From an uncultured Dysgonomonas sp. (lineage in GTDB: Bacteria > Bacteroidota > Bacteroidia > Bacteroidales > Dysgonomonadaceae): 64,000 nucleotides of DNA. Each line of letters begins with the position of its first letter. Position 1 is the stretch's first letter. A program made the translations under genes and the position numbers. The notes under the pieces are model-generated. The model was not told where the DNA came from and searched no databases. It was given only the letters and a program-made list of their open reading frames with translations. This document shows positions 48,581 through 58,045 of this stretch, piece by piece. Where the stretch lies: assembly GCA_900556485.1 (NCBI GenBank), contig USOX01000008.1, positions 1 through 64,000 of the forward strand, given 5' to 3'.

Positions 48581-51500
48581 TTAGAAAGTTACCTCTACAC
48601 CAAACATATACTGACGGGTATTCGGATAATTAAACTGAATCAGATTTGAATCCGGCTCCGGATCGAAACCTGTAAATTGAGTAACAGTAAATAGATTTCG
48701 TCCCAGAGCAAAGACATTCATTGATTCGATCAACTTGGTCTTTTTCAATATCTTTGTAGGAATAGCATAAGAAATTGTCAAATTCTTCAAACGAAGAAAT
48801 GAGGCATTTTCTATAAAATGGCTATCACCATAAATAGGCTCGGAAGCTGCAGGGATATCTGTTTTCTGTCCCGGAGTGGTCCACATATTCAGTACAGATG
48901 TTGATTGATTATCTGTTGTACCAAATTGATTTGGATTTTCGAAGAATAAACGATCGTTATTAAATATATATTTTCCTAAAGTGAAAGAGAAATCACTACT
49001 TACAGTCAGACCTTTATATGCAAAGCTTGTTCCAAAACCTCCTGTTATCGGAGCATATTGCTGCTTGTCAATGAAGACTGCGTTGTCTTCGCTATATACT
49101 TTAGTTTCATTTCCGGCTTTATCGAGCCATATTTGCTTTCCATCACGCGGGTCTACTCCCACTCTTCTTACTATATAGAATTCGCCATATGGACGTCCTA
49201 CCTGTAATTTTGTAGCAGTATTTGGTATTACATACTCGTCAACTCCATTGAAAAGTTCTGTAATCTTATTCTTATTATAGTTCATATTTGCCCTAAAGCT
49301 CCAGAATATATCATTCTGTTTAATAATATCAACACTAACATCTATATCGAAACCTTTATTAGTCATAGCTCCGATATTACCATATCCTCCGCCGTATCCT
49401 GTACCTGCATACGAATAAGGTATCATCATTAGCATATCGCTTGTTTCCTTACTATAAAATTCGATACCAGCCGATACTCTGTTGAAAATACGGAAATCTA
49501 GTCCGGCATTTACTCCGGCAACGGTTTCCCATGTAAGATCCGGATTACTAGGTTGTGTTATACTAATACCGTTCTCTCCTTCGTATACTACATTACTTCC
49601 GCCTACTAATCCATAGTATGCATAGTTGCCGATACTAGAGTTACCTGTTGTACCATAACTTAAACGAAGTCCTAAGTCGTTAAGCCATTTTATCTGGCTC
49701 ATGAACTGTTCTTTCTTTATATTCCATTTCATCCCGACAGAATAGAACTCTGCCCAACGATGATTTGGAGCAAATTTAGAACTACCATCTACACGATACG
49801 AAGCATCCAGATAGTATTTATCTTTATAACTATAATCAACACGAAGAAATACTGAGTTGAACACTGTTTCGGTAATAGCGTCTACCGGAGCGTTGTATTC
49901 CGTACCATTGCTCAACATCATCAGGCGTTTATCGCTATGTCCTTTCGTTATTACATCAAAAGATTTATTTTTTCCTAAAATAGCCTCCTGCCCTAATAAG
50001 AATGTTGCATGATGAGCATTATCTACATCTAATTTATACTCTGCCGTATTAGTTAGTGTGAAATTATGGTAACGTTGGAATAATTCTCTAGCTTCTCCTT
50101 TGCCATTATTAATAGTAACATCATCACCCATAGGTGTTTTGAAATTAATAATCGGAGGAACGTTTGATGAATAAGTATAATCAAAAGCATCTAAAGCCTG
50201 AGCTGCACGAACGACTAAACCTTCCAATGGCCTGATTTCTTCGAATAGATTTATATTCGCAGATATATTCTGGCGATCCCTATCTCTGTAACTTTCTACA
50301 TACATAGGATTCAGTTTTTTTGAATAATGCAAATAATCAGCTCTATCTCCATAAATTACTTTTCCATCCTCTCCTACTGTATAATATCGAGGTGAGTCAT
50401 CCGGACGAGCAAAACGAGCAAAGGCAGCCGGGTTGAGAGCTGTAACACCGCCACCAGGAGTTACATCCGGGTTCTCATTGTATTTAGCATACGACAGATT
50501 AGAGTTAACTCCAACTTTAAACCAGTTGTTAGCCCTTACTTCGATATTTGTACGGAGAGACGTACGATTCATTGCCGACAGAGGAGCAATACCTTCCATA
50601 CTATTATGGTTCAGGGATATATAATAATTGTTATTATTACCTCCACCTGTTACTGTGGCATCCAGATTGTATGTAGGTGCATTATCGCGATAAATATAAT
50701 CGGCCCAGTCGGTACTAATACCATTTTCTAAAACCACTTTTTTATGAGCATTCCATTCTGCGTTAATTATAGATGGATCTAACATTTCGCGAAATTGGAA
50801 GTACTGCTCAGAATTCATCATATCTACCTTATCGTCGATAAGCTTAGATATACCATACTGAGCCTTAAAAGACACTTTTGCCTTTTCGCCCATTTTTCCT
50901 TTCTTACTGGTAATAACAATTACACCATTTGCTGCACGCGATCCATATATCGCTGTAGAAGAGGCATCCTTCAAGACTGTTATATTCTCTATATCACTCG
51001 GATTAAGGGCACTAAAAACAACAGATGAAACCGGAGCTCCATCAAGTATAAACAAAGGGTCTGTACCTGCTGTAATGGAATTTATACCACGCAGACGGAT
51101 AGAAGCCGTTTGAGAAGGCTCTCCCGAAGATGATAAGACTGATAAACCTGACACTTGTCCCTGCAAAGCATCGGAGAAGTTTGAGGTTGGCTGGTTCTTT
51201 ATTTTCTGATTGCCTACTGTAGCAACCGAACCGACAACCGAACCTAGTTTCTTAGCTGATCCATAACCAATAACGACGACCTCTTCGAGCATCTCGGCAT
51301 TTGGCCTAAGTTTTATCTGCATTTTATTGGTAATAGGGACTTCGATTGTCTCCATACCAACATACGAAACTCTTACAACTTTGGCAGAGGCCGGCACATC
51401 CGGCAATACAAACTCTCCATCGAAATTGGTTACAGTTCCGATTTTTGTGTCAGGGATTTGCACAGAAGCACCTATTACCGGCTCAGAGTCTTCCTCATAT

Positions 51501-51592
51501 ATAACAGCACCTGTTATAGTCCGGTTTTGTGCTACTGCCCAACTGATCCCCATGAATACACATACGGTAGTCAGGAATAGTCTAGTTTTCAT
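48581..51592 (-). CDS. SusC/RagA-like TonB-dependent outer-membrane transporter
   Basis: This 1003-residue protein has a signal peptide over 1-22 (SWAVAQ), a carboxypeptidase-regulatory-like domain at about 25-95, the motif LEEVVVIGYG at 102-111, a plug domain with SIRLRGINSI and a barrel ending in FGVEVTF. It is first in an operon with SusD, a lipoprotein, a T9SS-tailed subtilisin, a PorV/PorQ-like protein and three further lipoproteins. It probably imports peptides or glycopeptides made by the protease. Three spaced AACTTG repeats and a -7-like element precede it. Confidence 0.96.
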   Translation of the reverse strand: MKTRLFLTTVCVFMGISWAVAQNRTITGAVIYEEDSEPVIGASVQIPDTKIGTVTNFDGEFVLPDVPASAKVVRVSYVGMETIEVPITNKMQIKLRPNAEMLEEVVVIGYGSAKKLGSVVGSVATVGNQKIKNQPTSNFSDALQGQVSGLSVLSSSGEPSQTASIRLRGINSITAGTDPLFILDGAPVSSVVFSALNPSDIENITVLKDASSTAIYGSRAANGVIVITSKKGKMGEKAKVSFKAQYGISKLIDDKVDMMNSEQYFQFREMLDPSIINAEWNAHKKVVLENGISTDWADYIYRDNAPTYNLDATVTGGGNNNNYYISLNHNSMEGIAPLSAMNRTSLRTNIEVRANNWFKVGVNSNLSYAKYNENPDVTPGGGVTALNPAAFARFARPDDSPRYYTVGEDGKVIYGDRADYLHYSKKLNPMYVESYRDRDRQNISANINLFEEIRPLEGLVVRAAQALDAFDYTYSSNVPPIINFKTPMGDDVTINNGKGEARELFQRYHNFTLTNTAEYKLDVDNAHHATFLLGQEAILGKNKSFDVITKGHSDKRLMMLSNGTEYNAPVDAITETVFNSVFLRVDYSYKDKYYLDASYRVDGSSKFAPNHRWAEFYSVGMKWNIKKEQFMSQIKWLNDLGLRLSYGTTGNSSIGNYAYYGLVGGSNVVYEGENGISITQPSNPDLTWETVAGVNAGLDFRIFNRVSAGIEFYSKETSDMLMMIPYSYAGTGYGGGYGNIGAMTNKGFDIDVSVDIIKQNDIFWSFRANMNYNKNKITELFNGVDEYVIPNTATKLQVGRPYGEFYIVRRVGVDPRDGKQIWLDKAGNETKVYSEDNAVFIDKQQYAPITGGFGTSFAYKGLTVSSDFSFTLGKYIFNNDRLFFENPNQFGTTDNQSTSVLNMWTTPGQKTDIPAASEPIYGDSHFIENASFLRLKNLTISYAIPTKILKKTKLIESMNVFALGRNLFTVTQFTGFDPEPDSNLIQFNYPNTRQYMFGVEVTF

Positions 51593-51640
51593 AAATTTTT
51601 TATGGTTAATAAAATGATATGTTGCATTAAATACAGTTTT

Positions 51641-51690
51641 ATTAGTAACTTGGTCTTAATTAGTAACTTGATCCTGTCTGGAACTTGCTC
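51641..51690. promoter_or_regulatory. Spaced repeats upstream of susC, candidate operator
   Basis: ATTAGTAACTTG occurs at 51641-51652 and 51659-51670, and a degenerate third copy (CTGGAACTTG) ends at 51687. The shared AACTTG cores are spaced 18 and 17 bases apart. The repeats lie 49-95 bases upstream of the susC start codon, between it and the -7-like element, so they may sit in the 5' leader. Binding by the neighbouring HTCS is possible. Confidence 0.4.
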
Positions 51691-51728
51691 TTACTTAATG
51701 TGAAATAAAGATTTTTTCACAATTAAAG

Positions 51729-51736
51729 CAAAGATA
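51729..51736 (-). promoter_or_regulatory. -7-like promoter element facing susC
   Basis: The minus strand reads TATCTTTG, an exact match to the Bacteroidetes -7 consensus TAnnTTTG. No TTTG was found at the expected -33 position, as is common for activator-dependent promoters. It would start a transcript with a leader of about 130 bases. Confidence 0.4.
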
Positions 51737-52038
51737 TTAAAAAAAACGAATACACCATATATGATGCACAAAAAGTATATTTGCGGCATCAATTTAACTT
51801 ATTTTATTCTTTTTTCTCAACTTGGTTTCTTTATCAGAGGGCATCAGCTATTACATTTTGTCAAAAGAGATAAATATATTTCACACAAAAACAGGCTAAT
51901 AAAATCGTTCTATTTTATTGATATTCTACTAAATAAAAACATTCTATCAAGAAGAATATTTATGCTGCCAAATGTGATAGGCAAGCTTATTTATTTATAT
52001 TTTAAATAATCGGAACATGTAACATTAAATGTTAAAAA

Positions 52039-55000
52039 CTACTCTCCTGTATAATCTTTAGGCAATACTCCAAATTGGGCTTTAAAGCATTTTGCAAAAT
52101 AAGAAGAGGAACTAAATGCAACTTGTTCACAAATTTCGGAAATAGGCAAATCACCTTGCAATAAAAGTTCTGCTGCTTTATTCAAACGTACTGTCTTCAA
52201 GTAATCATTCGGAGACATTCCTGATACACCTTTTATTTTTCGATAAAAGGTAGAACGACTCATATTCATTGTTTCGGCAATATTATCTATAGAAAACTCC
52301 AGTTCTGCAATGTGTTTTTCAATCTCCTGATGGAGTTTTGATAAAAATTCCTTATCCTTATTAGGAAGTGGAGCATCTTTAATAGCCGGAGTAGGGTATG
52401 TTACCAGATTCTTTTGGAATGCCATTCTCAGTTTAAGTAAATTCTCAATCTGCTTCTGTAAATGTTTTACAGAGAATGGTTTTTCCATATATACATCTGC
52501 ACCATGTTCCATACCTTCTATTTTGGAATCTACAGTTGTTTTTGCAGTTAACAATACAACTGGTATATGGCTATAATTAATATCTGTTTTTATAGTCTTT
52601 GTTAAGTCCAAACCATTCATTACAGGCATCATGACATCACTCACTACTAAATCGATATTCTCTTTCTCTAATATTTCGAGTGCCTGTTTACCATTATTTG
52701 CTCTCAATATCGAAAAATGAGGATCTAATGATTCTTCTATCAAATTTAATAGTTCGACATTATCCTCAACCAAGAGAATTTTACATTTCTTAAAGTCAGT
52801 TTCAATCTCTACTTTACCTTTTCTTTCCTCTGCGGCTGATTCTATTATATCTGTAGCTGGTTCATCTTCGAGCAATGCTAATTCTCCATAATCGTTAGGA
52901 AGAGATAAGACAAATTCAGAGCCACCCCATTCACTATCATTTATATATAATGATCCTTTGTGGCTTTCGGCTAATAGTTTTGAGAAAGCGAGCCCTATAC
53001 CTGTGCCACCTGTATTATTGCCTTCATTTACTTGATAAAATGCTTCAAACACTTTGTTTTTTTCCGGATCAGGAATACCAGCTCCATCATCCACCACATG
53101 AATTTCGATATGATCTTGCATTGCCTTCAATTCAAGTCTGATCTTAGACTTAGCGTGCTTAATAGCGTTGCTTAGTAAATTTATCACGATCTTTACGATC
53201 TTTTCCTTATCAGAAAATATAACAATATCTTCCTGTGGAACAACCAATGTTAGTTTAATTCCATTCAAGTCGGCTGAATGAACGAACTGACCGTATATAT
53301 CTTCTACTATTGAATTTATATTTTGTTCTTTCAAATATAGTTTTGAATCTTGTGATTCAATTTTCTGAAAATCTAATAGTTGATTTACGACATTCAATAA
53401 ATAATTCACGTTCTTATTTATTACTGTCATGTACTTTGTTGTTTTAGAATCAGCAGAATGCTCTTCCACAAGTTTTTCCATTGGAAGCTTTATTAGGCTC
53501 AATGGTGTGCGTATCTCATGGATCAGATTTATAAAGAAGTTTATTTTCGAATTATATACTTCCTTCTCTTTTTCAATACGAAACTCTTCGAGTTGTAATT
53601 GGAAATTTTTCTTCGACTTCTTCGCCCAAAATCTCAAGATGAAATATAAGAGTATAAATACAAGAACAAAATAAATCACATATGCCAAGGTAGACTTCCA
53701 CCAAGGAGGCAAGATAACCACTTTGAGACTGGCTCCTTCCTCATTCCATTTATTATCATTATTGGCTCCCTTGACCCTAAAGAGATATTCCCCTGGAGGC
53801 AAATTTGTATAAGAAGCCATATTGGAATAATCGTTATTGATCCAATCCTTATCAAATCCTTCCAAAATATAACTATATCGGTTTCTGCCCGGCTTTTCAT
53901 AACTGAGTGCTTCAAATTCGAAAATCATACTATTGTTGTCGTATGATAGTGTTACACCTTCAGCCATATAAATAGGCTTGGATAGATTTAAGATTTTATT
54001 ACTTTCGGCCTCATCTGTATTGTATAATTTTACATCCACAATGTAGAGTGGTGGAATATAATTATTTTCTCTAAAATCATTCGGATAGAAAGAGTTGAAA
54101 CCATTAATTCCTCCGAAATACAGTTTTCCTGTGCTTGTTTTCAATGAGGCCTTTGAGTTGAATTGATTGCTCTGCAACCCATCCTCCTGTGTAAAAAGCT
54201 TTCTTTTTGTATTATCTATAGGATTAACCCTTAGCAATCCTGCATTAGTAGAAATCCAGAAGTTTCCAAGATTATCCTCTTCTATGGAATAGATAACCTT
54301 ATTGGGCAATATTCTATTTTGAGGGTCAAAGTCCGAAAAAGATTCCCCGTCCGGATTAAAATAACACAATCCCCCTCCATTTGTACCAAACCATATTTTA
54401 TCTTCCGAATCGCGAAATAGGGTTATTATAGAATTACTATTGATAGAGTAAGGGGTATCCTTTTCGTGTGAAAAATGCTTCCATATATTTGTTTCGGAGT
54501 CGAACCGGAATACGCCTGAATTGTCTGTAGCGAACCATAAATATCCCTGACCATCCTCTATGATATCAAAAACAGAAATCATAGTCCCAACAAATGTCAG
54601 TGTTTCAAAATTATCTGATGATGGATTATAACGGCAAACACCCCAGGTTGTGCCTATATAAATCACGCCTTTGCTATCTTTATACAGTGATAAAATCTCG
54701 TCGCTACAAATAGTACTTGATAATTCCCTATTATGATAGTATTGGCGTAACTGCTTCGTTTTGCGATCTACCACTTTCAGCCCATCCGAAAATGTCCCGA
54801 TCCAGACTTTATCATCATTAATCAGAATAGACCTTACATCTAGCTTCTTTGTTATTTGAGGTATGACATAAGGCTCTAATTGCTGAGTCTGACTGTCAAG
54901 TATTTTTATTCCATCCTGAGAAGCAATCCAAATATTTTGATCTTTATCTTCGAAAAACTGACTGATTACCTTCCCTGTGCTATAAGAAGCATTGTAGGTA

Positions 55001-56046
55001 GGATAAAAATATTCGAAAACAGTGGTCTGCTGAGCCAGATAATTGATCCCTCCCAGATATGTAGAAATCCAAAAACCACCCTCTGCATCTTTTACGATAG
55101 AATTCACAGTCTGGTCACTTAAGCTACGGGGATCTAAAGGATTGTCAACCCGTGTAAAGCGCTCTTCCAATGTATTAAATAAGTACAAACCATTATCTGA
55201 GCCAACCAGCAATTCTTTTTCCGAAAATTCGGATATACTCTTTATTGTACCTATATTCTGACTGTTAGAATAATATGATATATTTCGTGTTTTACTATCA
55301 AACTGAGCTAAATTATTAGAACCAAAGCTAAACCAAATTTTATCATGTATTGTCTGTATACAATTGATCTTGGAGTTACCTAAGTCCTTTTTATCGAGAA
55401 ACGAAGAAAAAGATTCTATGTGTTTTCCATTCTGATCGAAACAAAGTAGCCCTTCTTGTAAAGAAGATGAGCATATGCGATGTGTTTTATCCTCACTTAA
55501 ATCCCAGATAAACGATGTATATTTGCTGTTTTGCTTTAGAATGCCGGATTGCGGATCATAGATAAAGAGCCCTTGTCCTAATGTTGCTATCCAGATTAAG
55601 CCTTTTTCGGTTCTTATAATCTTTTTTACTTCGCTACTGATAGATACATCGTATTCTGTTTTTTTATCAAAAAGAGAAAAATTTTCTTTTAAGCGATCAT
55701 AAACATAAACTCCGGCACTTGTACCAATCCATATATTCTCTTTATCATCTTCGAATAAGGTTTGTACAGAATTATTTCCTAATGAAAACTTATCATGCTT
55801 ATCGTGCCTGTAAACTTTAAACTTCTGTCCATCGAAACGGTTAAGACCATCACTGGTTCCAAACCACATAAATCCATAACTATCTTGTAAAGCGCACCAT
55901 ACCGTATTATGGGATACTCCTTTATCTACCTGATATTTTTTGAAATAAAATTGCTGTGCAGATATAGAATATACCAGAATACTTAAAACAAATAGAAGAA
56001 GTGTCCTTTTCATGAATATTGATGATAAAATGTGGAATAATGACAA
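52039..56046 (-). CDS. Hybrid two-component system (HTCS) regulator
   Basis: The longest reading has 1335 residues; Met12 at 56013 is the likely start because it begins a signal peptide ending YSISAQ. A periplasmic sensor of two-component-propeller repeats (GFMWFGTSDGLNRF, DKENIWIGTSAGVYVY, NFWISTNAGLLRV) is followed by a Y_Y_Y domain and a membrane segment at about 782-805. The kinase has His843 in LIHEIRTPLSL (long numbering) and an ATPase domain with GTGIGLAFSKLL. The receiver has Asp1137 in VSDVMMPVMNG. An AraC-type helix-turn-helix ends the protein (AFSSSSYFAKCFKAQFGVLPKDY). It lies between two divergent SusCD operons and could control either; the minus-strand protease operon is directly downstream. 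Confidence 0.97.
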   Translation of the reverse strand: MSLFHILSSIFMKRTLLLFVLSILVYSISAQQFYFKKYQVDKGVSHNTVWCALQDSYGFMWFGTSDGLNRFDGQKFKVYRHDKHDKFSLGNNSVQTLFEDDKENIWIGTSAGVYVYDRLKENFSLFDKKTEYDVSISSEVKKIIRTEKGLIWIATLGQGLFIYDPQSGILKQNSKYTSFIWDLSEDKTHRICSSSLQEGLLCFDQNGKHIESFSSFLDKKDLGNSKINCIQTIHDKIWFSFGSNNLAQFDSKTRNISYYSNSQNIGTIKSISEFSEKELLVGSDNGLYLFNTLEERFTRVDNPLDPRSLSDQTVNSIVKDAEGGFWISTYLGGINYLAQQTTVFEYFYPTYNASYSTGKVISQFFEDKDQNIWIASQDGIKILDSQTQQLEPYVIPQITKKLDVRSILINDDKVWIGTFSDGLKVVDRKTKQLRQYYHNRELSSTICSDEILSLYKDSKGVIYIGTTWGVCRYNPSSDNFETLTFVGTMISVFDIIEDGQGYLWFATDNSGVFRFDSETNIWKHFSHEKDTPYSINSNSIITLFRDSEDKIWFGTNGGGLCYFNPDGESFSDFDPQNRILPNKVIYSIEEDNLGNFWISTNAGLLRVNPIDNTKRKLFTQEDGLQSNQFNSKASLKTSTGKLYFGGINGFNSFYPNDFRENNYIPPLYIVDVKLYNTDEAESNKILNLSKPIYMAEGVTLSYDNNSMIFEFEALSYEKPGRNRYSYILEGFDKDWINNDYSNMASYTNLPPGEYLFRVKGANNDNKWNEEGASLKVVILPPWWKSTLAYVIYFVLVFILLYFILRFWAKKSKKNFQLQLEEFRIEKEKEVYNSKINFFINLIHEIRTPLSLIKLPMEKLVEEHSADSKTTKYMTVINKNVNYLLNVVNQLLDFQKIESQDSKLYLKEQNINSIVEDIYGQFVHSADLNGIKLTLVVPQEDIVIFSDKEKIVKIVINLLSNAIKHAKSKIRLELKAMQDHIEIHVVDDGAGIPDPEKNKVFEAFYQVNEGNNTGGTGIGLAFSKLLAESHKGSLYINDSEWGGSEFVLSLPNDYGELALLEDEPATDIIESAAEERKGKVEIETDFKKCKILLVEDNVELLNLIEESLDPHFSILRANNGKQALEILEKENIDLVVSDVMMPVMNGLDLTKTIKTDINYSHIPVVLLTAKTTVDSKIEGMEHGADVYMEKPFSVKHLQKQIENLLKLRMAFQKNLVTYPTPAIKDAPLPNKDKEFLSKLHQEIEKHIAELEFSIDNIAETMNMSRSTFYRKIKGVSGMSPNDYLKTVRLNKAAELLLQGDLPISEICEQVAFSSSSYFAKCFKAQFGVLPKDYTGE

Positions 56047-56053
56047 GAAAAGC

Positions 56054-56073
56054 GTCTGGATTTTATTCCAGAC
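56054..56073. promoter_or_regulatory. Palindrome GTCTGGA-N6-TCCAGAC overlapping the HTCS promoter
   Basis: GTCTGGA (56054-56060) and TCCAGAC (56067-56073) are perfect inverted repeats. The right arm abuts and overlaps by one base the -7-like element at 56073-56080, so the palindrome covers the expected transcription start. This is the position of a repressor or autoregulatory operator. The 8-mer TTCCAGAC also occurs, in minus-strand orientation, at 51676-51683 upstream of susC. Confidence 0.45.
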
Positions 56074-56101
56074 AAATGTAATATTTTTTTCTAAGACTAA
56101 A
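56073..56101 (-). promoter_or_regulatory. Candidate promoter of the HTCS gene
   Basis: The minus strand carries TACATTTG (56073-56080), an exact match to TAnnTTTG. A near -33 element (TTTA in place of TTTG, 56098-56101) lies 17 bases upstream. It lies about 30-60 bases upstream of the possible starts at 56046 and 56013. Confidence 0.5.
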
Positions 56102-56494
56102 GCATAGTATAAAAAGCATTAATATTTTTCACTTTTTTAAACAAAAGATAAAATATATGTTATAAACAAAGGGTGAAACTGAGAATTTAGCCCCTAATAT
56201 TAACTCTTTTTCACAGGATGATTTCTCTTTGCGCAGATATTACTTTTTTTTGACCAGATATTTTCCTGAATAGATATCCTTTTCTTCTACTTTTGCCTAT
56301 GCCGGAAAACACATTTGACTCAAAAGACAATTTTAGAGCAAATATTAAATCTAATTCTTTTAAAAAAATGCAACCATTTCCTTTTATAAATATGTATTGT
56401 AGTATCTATATATCTAAGTTATATATGGATATTATGTTCATTTTATCAGGAGGAGACTATAAATACAACATACAGAAAGCTTATAAATAAACCG

Positions 56495-56522
56495 ATCTGC
56501 TGAATTATTTTTTGCAGCAGAT
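56495..56522 (+). terminator. Hairpin in the leader region of the third SusCD operon
   Basis: ATCTGCTG (56495-56502) is perfectly complementary to CAGCAGAT (56515-56522), with a 12-base T-rich loop, followed by GTTTTGTTTGTGTTTT. It lies about 100 bases upstream of the first gene. It could end transcription coming from upstream on the plus strand, or attenuate the operon if its promoter lies further upstream. Confidence 0.5.
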
Positions 56523-56621
56523 GTTTTGTTTGTGTTTTATCCAGATAATTTTCTCTGGTTAATAAAAAGGATTACCAAACAAACCATTATTATAATTTAC
56601 TAACCTCTAAAAAAGAAGAAT

Positions 56622-57992
56622 ATGAATGACAAACTGAAGCTCAGGAAATGGGGCGGCTTGCTCGCCCTGTCTTTCCTATCCATTACATTGTTTTTCTGCA
56701 ATTGCAATGAAAGAATGGATACTTTTAATGTACCGGAAGGTACCCCTCCCGATCTCAGTAAACCATCCGAAATTACCAGTTATTTTCCAGACAGTGGTGG
56801 CGTTGGAACCCAACTCATCATTGAAGGAACTAATTTTGGATCTGACACCTCTTATATTAAAGTTACTGTAAACGGAAAAAACGCACGTGTAGTCGGTTCT
56901 AATGGAAAGGTTATTTATGCAATAGTTCCGAGTAGGGCTGACACAGGACTAGTAAAAGTATACATCGGTAAAGATACCGATAAAAAAGAATATGCTTTTA
57001 ATAATGAATTTAAGTACATCTTCAAACAAAATGTTTCTACAGTAGCCGGCACAGACGAAGGTATTACAGATGGCCCTGTAACCGAAGCTAAACTTAGAAA
57101 ACCAATGTGGGTTACATTCGACAAAGATGGAGCCATGTATATAGTAGAGCATGGCGAAGGAGATCAAGGACAGGGAGGCATCAGGAGAATATATAATGGA
57201 AATGTAGAAACTCTTATGCGTACACAATCCGGGCTTTTCCAACGACCACGAGCTTTAGCTTTCGGAGTAGCTAAGCCTGGCATGGATCCGAATCAAGATA
57301 CATTATATGTAGCTAATGACCGGAATGACCGTGATGATCCGAACATTAATATGGCAGTAGGAATCATGAGCCGCCAAAACGATTTCAAGACAATAAAAAC
57401 ATTGGAATACCATAGACAAAATAACCATGTTTGTGTGAATCCTGTAACTAATGAGGTTTTCTATAATAATTATAGTGATGGACTCCTTTTTAAGTGGAAT
57501 AAAAAAACTCAACAAAGAGAATTGATGTACGATGTTGATGGTGGCGGTGTTGAATTCTCCACAGTATTTTCCAAGGATGGTAAAACTTTATTCCTAATAT
57601 TAAGAAACAGGCAATGCATATACAAGGGAGATTACAATCTTACTACTGGAGAATTAACCAATGTTGAACATTTTGTAGGAACTTGGAATAGTACAGGATA
57701 TATAAACGGACAAGGCACAGTTACTAAATTCGACCAACCATGCCAAGGTGACACAGATGAAGAAGGAAATCTTTATGTTGCAGATAAATATAATCATTGC
57801 ATCCGGATGATTACTCCTGAAGGGGTAGTATCTACTTGGGCCGGACAAGGACGAGATAAATCTGGATATCAAGATGGAGATCCTCTTAAGGCACAATTCA
57901 GAGAACCAGAAGGTGCTTGCTTTGGTCCTGATGGAGCTTTATATGTTGGAGACTTTAACAATCATAAGATTCGTAAAATATTAATTGAGTAA
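56622..57992 (+). CDS. IPT/TIG and NHL-repeat lipoprotein
   Basis: This 456-residue protein has an N-terminal signal with Cys26 or Cys28 (LFFCNC). Residues about 47-130 are an IPT/TIG domain (EITSYFPDSGGVGTQLIIEGTNFGSD). Residues about 140-456 form an NHL-type beta-propeller with repeats such as LRKPMWVTFDKDGAMYIVEHG, EEGNLYVADKYNHCIRMI and FGPDGALYVGDFNNHKIRKI. Proteins with this architecture are common first or last genes of Bacteroidetes SusCD loci and probably act as surface binding proteins. It is 53 bases upstream of susC and likely opens this operon. Confidence 0.92.
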   Translation: MNDKLKLRKWGGLLALSFLSITLFFCNCNERMDTFNVPEGTPPDLSKPSEITSYFPDSGGVGTQLIIEGTNFGSDTSYIKVTVNGKNARVVGSNGKVIYAIVPSRADTGLVKVYIGKDTDKKEYAFNNEFKYIFKQNVSTVAGTDEGITDGPVTEAKLRKPMWVTFDKDGAMYIVEHGEGDQGQGGIRRIYNGNVETLMRTQSGLFQRPRALAFGVAKPGMDPNQDTLYVANDRNDRDDPNINMAVGIMSRQNDFKTIKTLEYHRQNNHVCVNPVTNEVFYNNYSDGLLFKWNKKTQQRELMYDVDGGGVEFSTVFSKDGKTLFLILRNRQCIYKGDYNLTTGELTNVEHFVGTWNSTGYINGQGTVTKFDQPCQGDTDEEGNLYVADKYNHCIRMITPEGVVSTWAGQGRDKSGYQDGDPLKAQFREPEGACFGPDGALYVGDFNNHKIRKILIE

Positions 57993-58045
57993 TACACTCA
58001 ATGCGATTGAATTTTATATTATCTCAACAGTAAAAAATATATTTT

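Larger units (their letters stand above)
51593..52038. other. Intergenic region between susC and the second HTCS gene
   Basis: The 446 bases contain the spaced repeats at 51641-51687 and a -7-like element at 51729-51736, both listed. An 82-codon plus-strand ORF at 51761-52009 has no recognised features and starts in sequence resembling its AT-rich surroundings; it is not accepted. No clear terminator for the HTCS was found in the part next to its stop codon. Confidence 0.55.
56047..56621. other. Divergent intergenic region between HTCS and the third SusCD operon
   Basis: The 575 bases hold a candidate HTCS promoter with an overlapping palindrome (56054-56101) and a hairpin at 56495-56522, listed separately. 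A near -7 element (TAATTTTC, about 56546-56553) faces the plus-strand operon, with TTTG copies upstream. A 65-codon ORF at 56293-56490 shows no gene-like features. Confidence 0.55.

Noticed and set aside
51761..52009. 82-codon plus-strand ORF between susC and the HTCS
   Set aside because: It is rich in Lys, Phe and Ile as expected from AT-rich non-coding DNA, with no motif and no operon context.
56293..56490. 65-codon plus-strand ORF in the gap before the NHL gene
   Set aside because: It has AT-driven composition, no recognisable motif and no downstream partner; it overlaps what looks like plain promoter and leader sequence.
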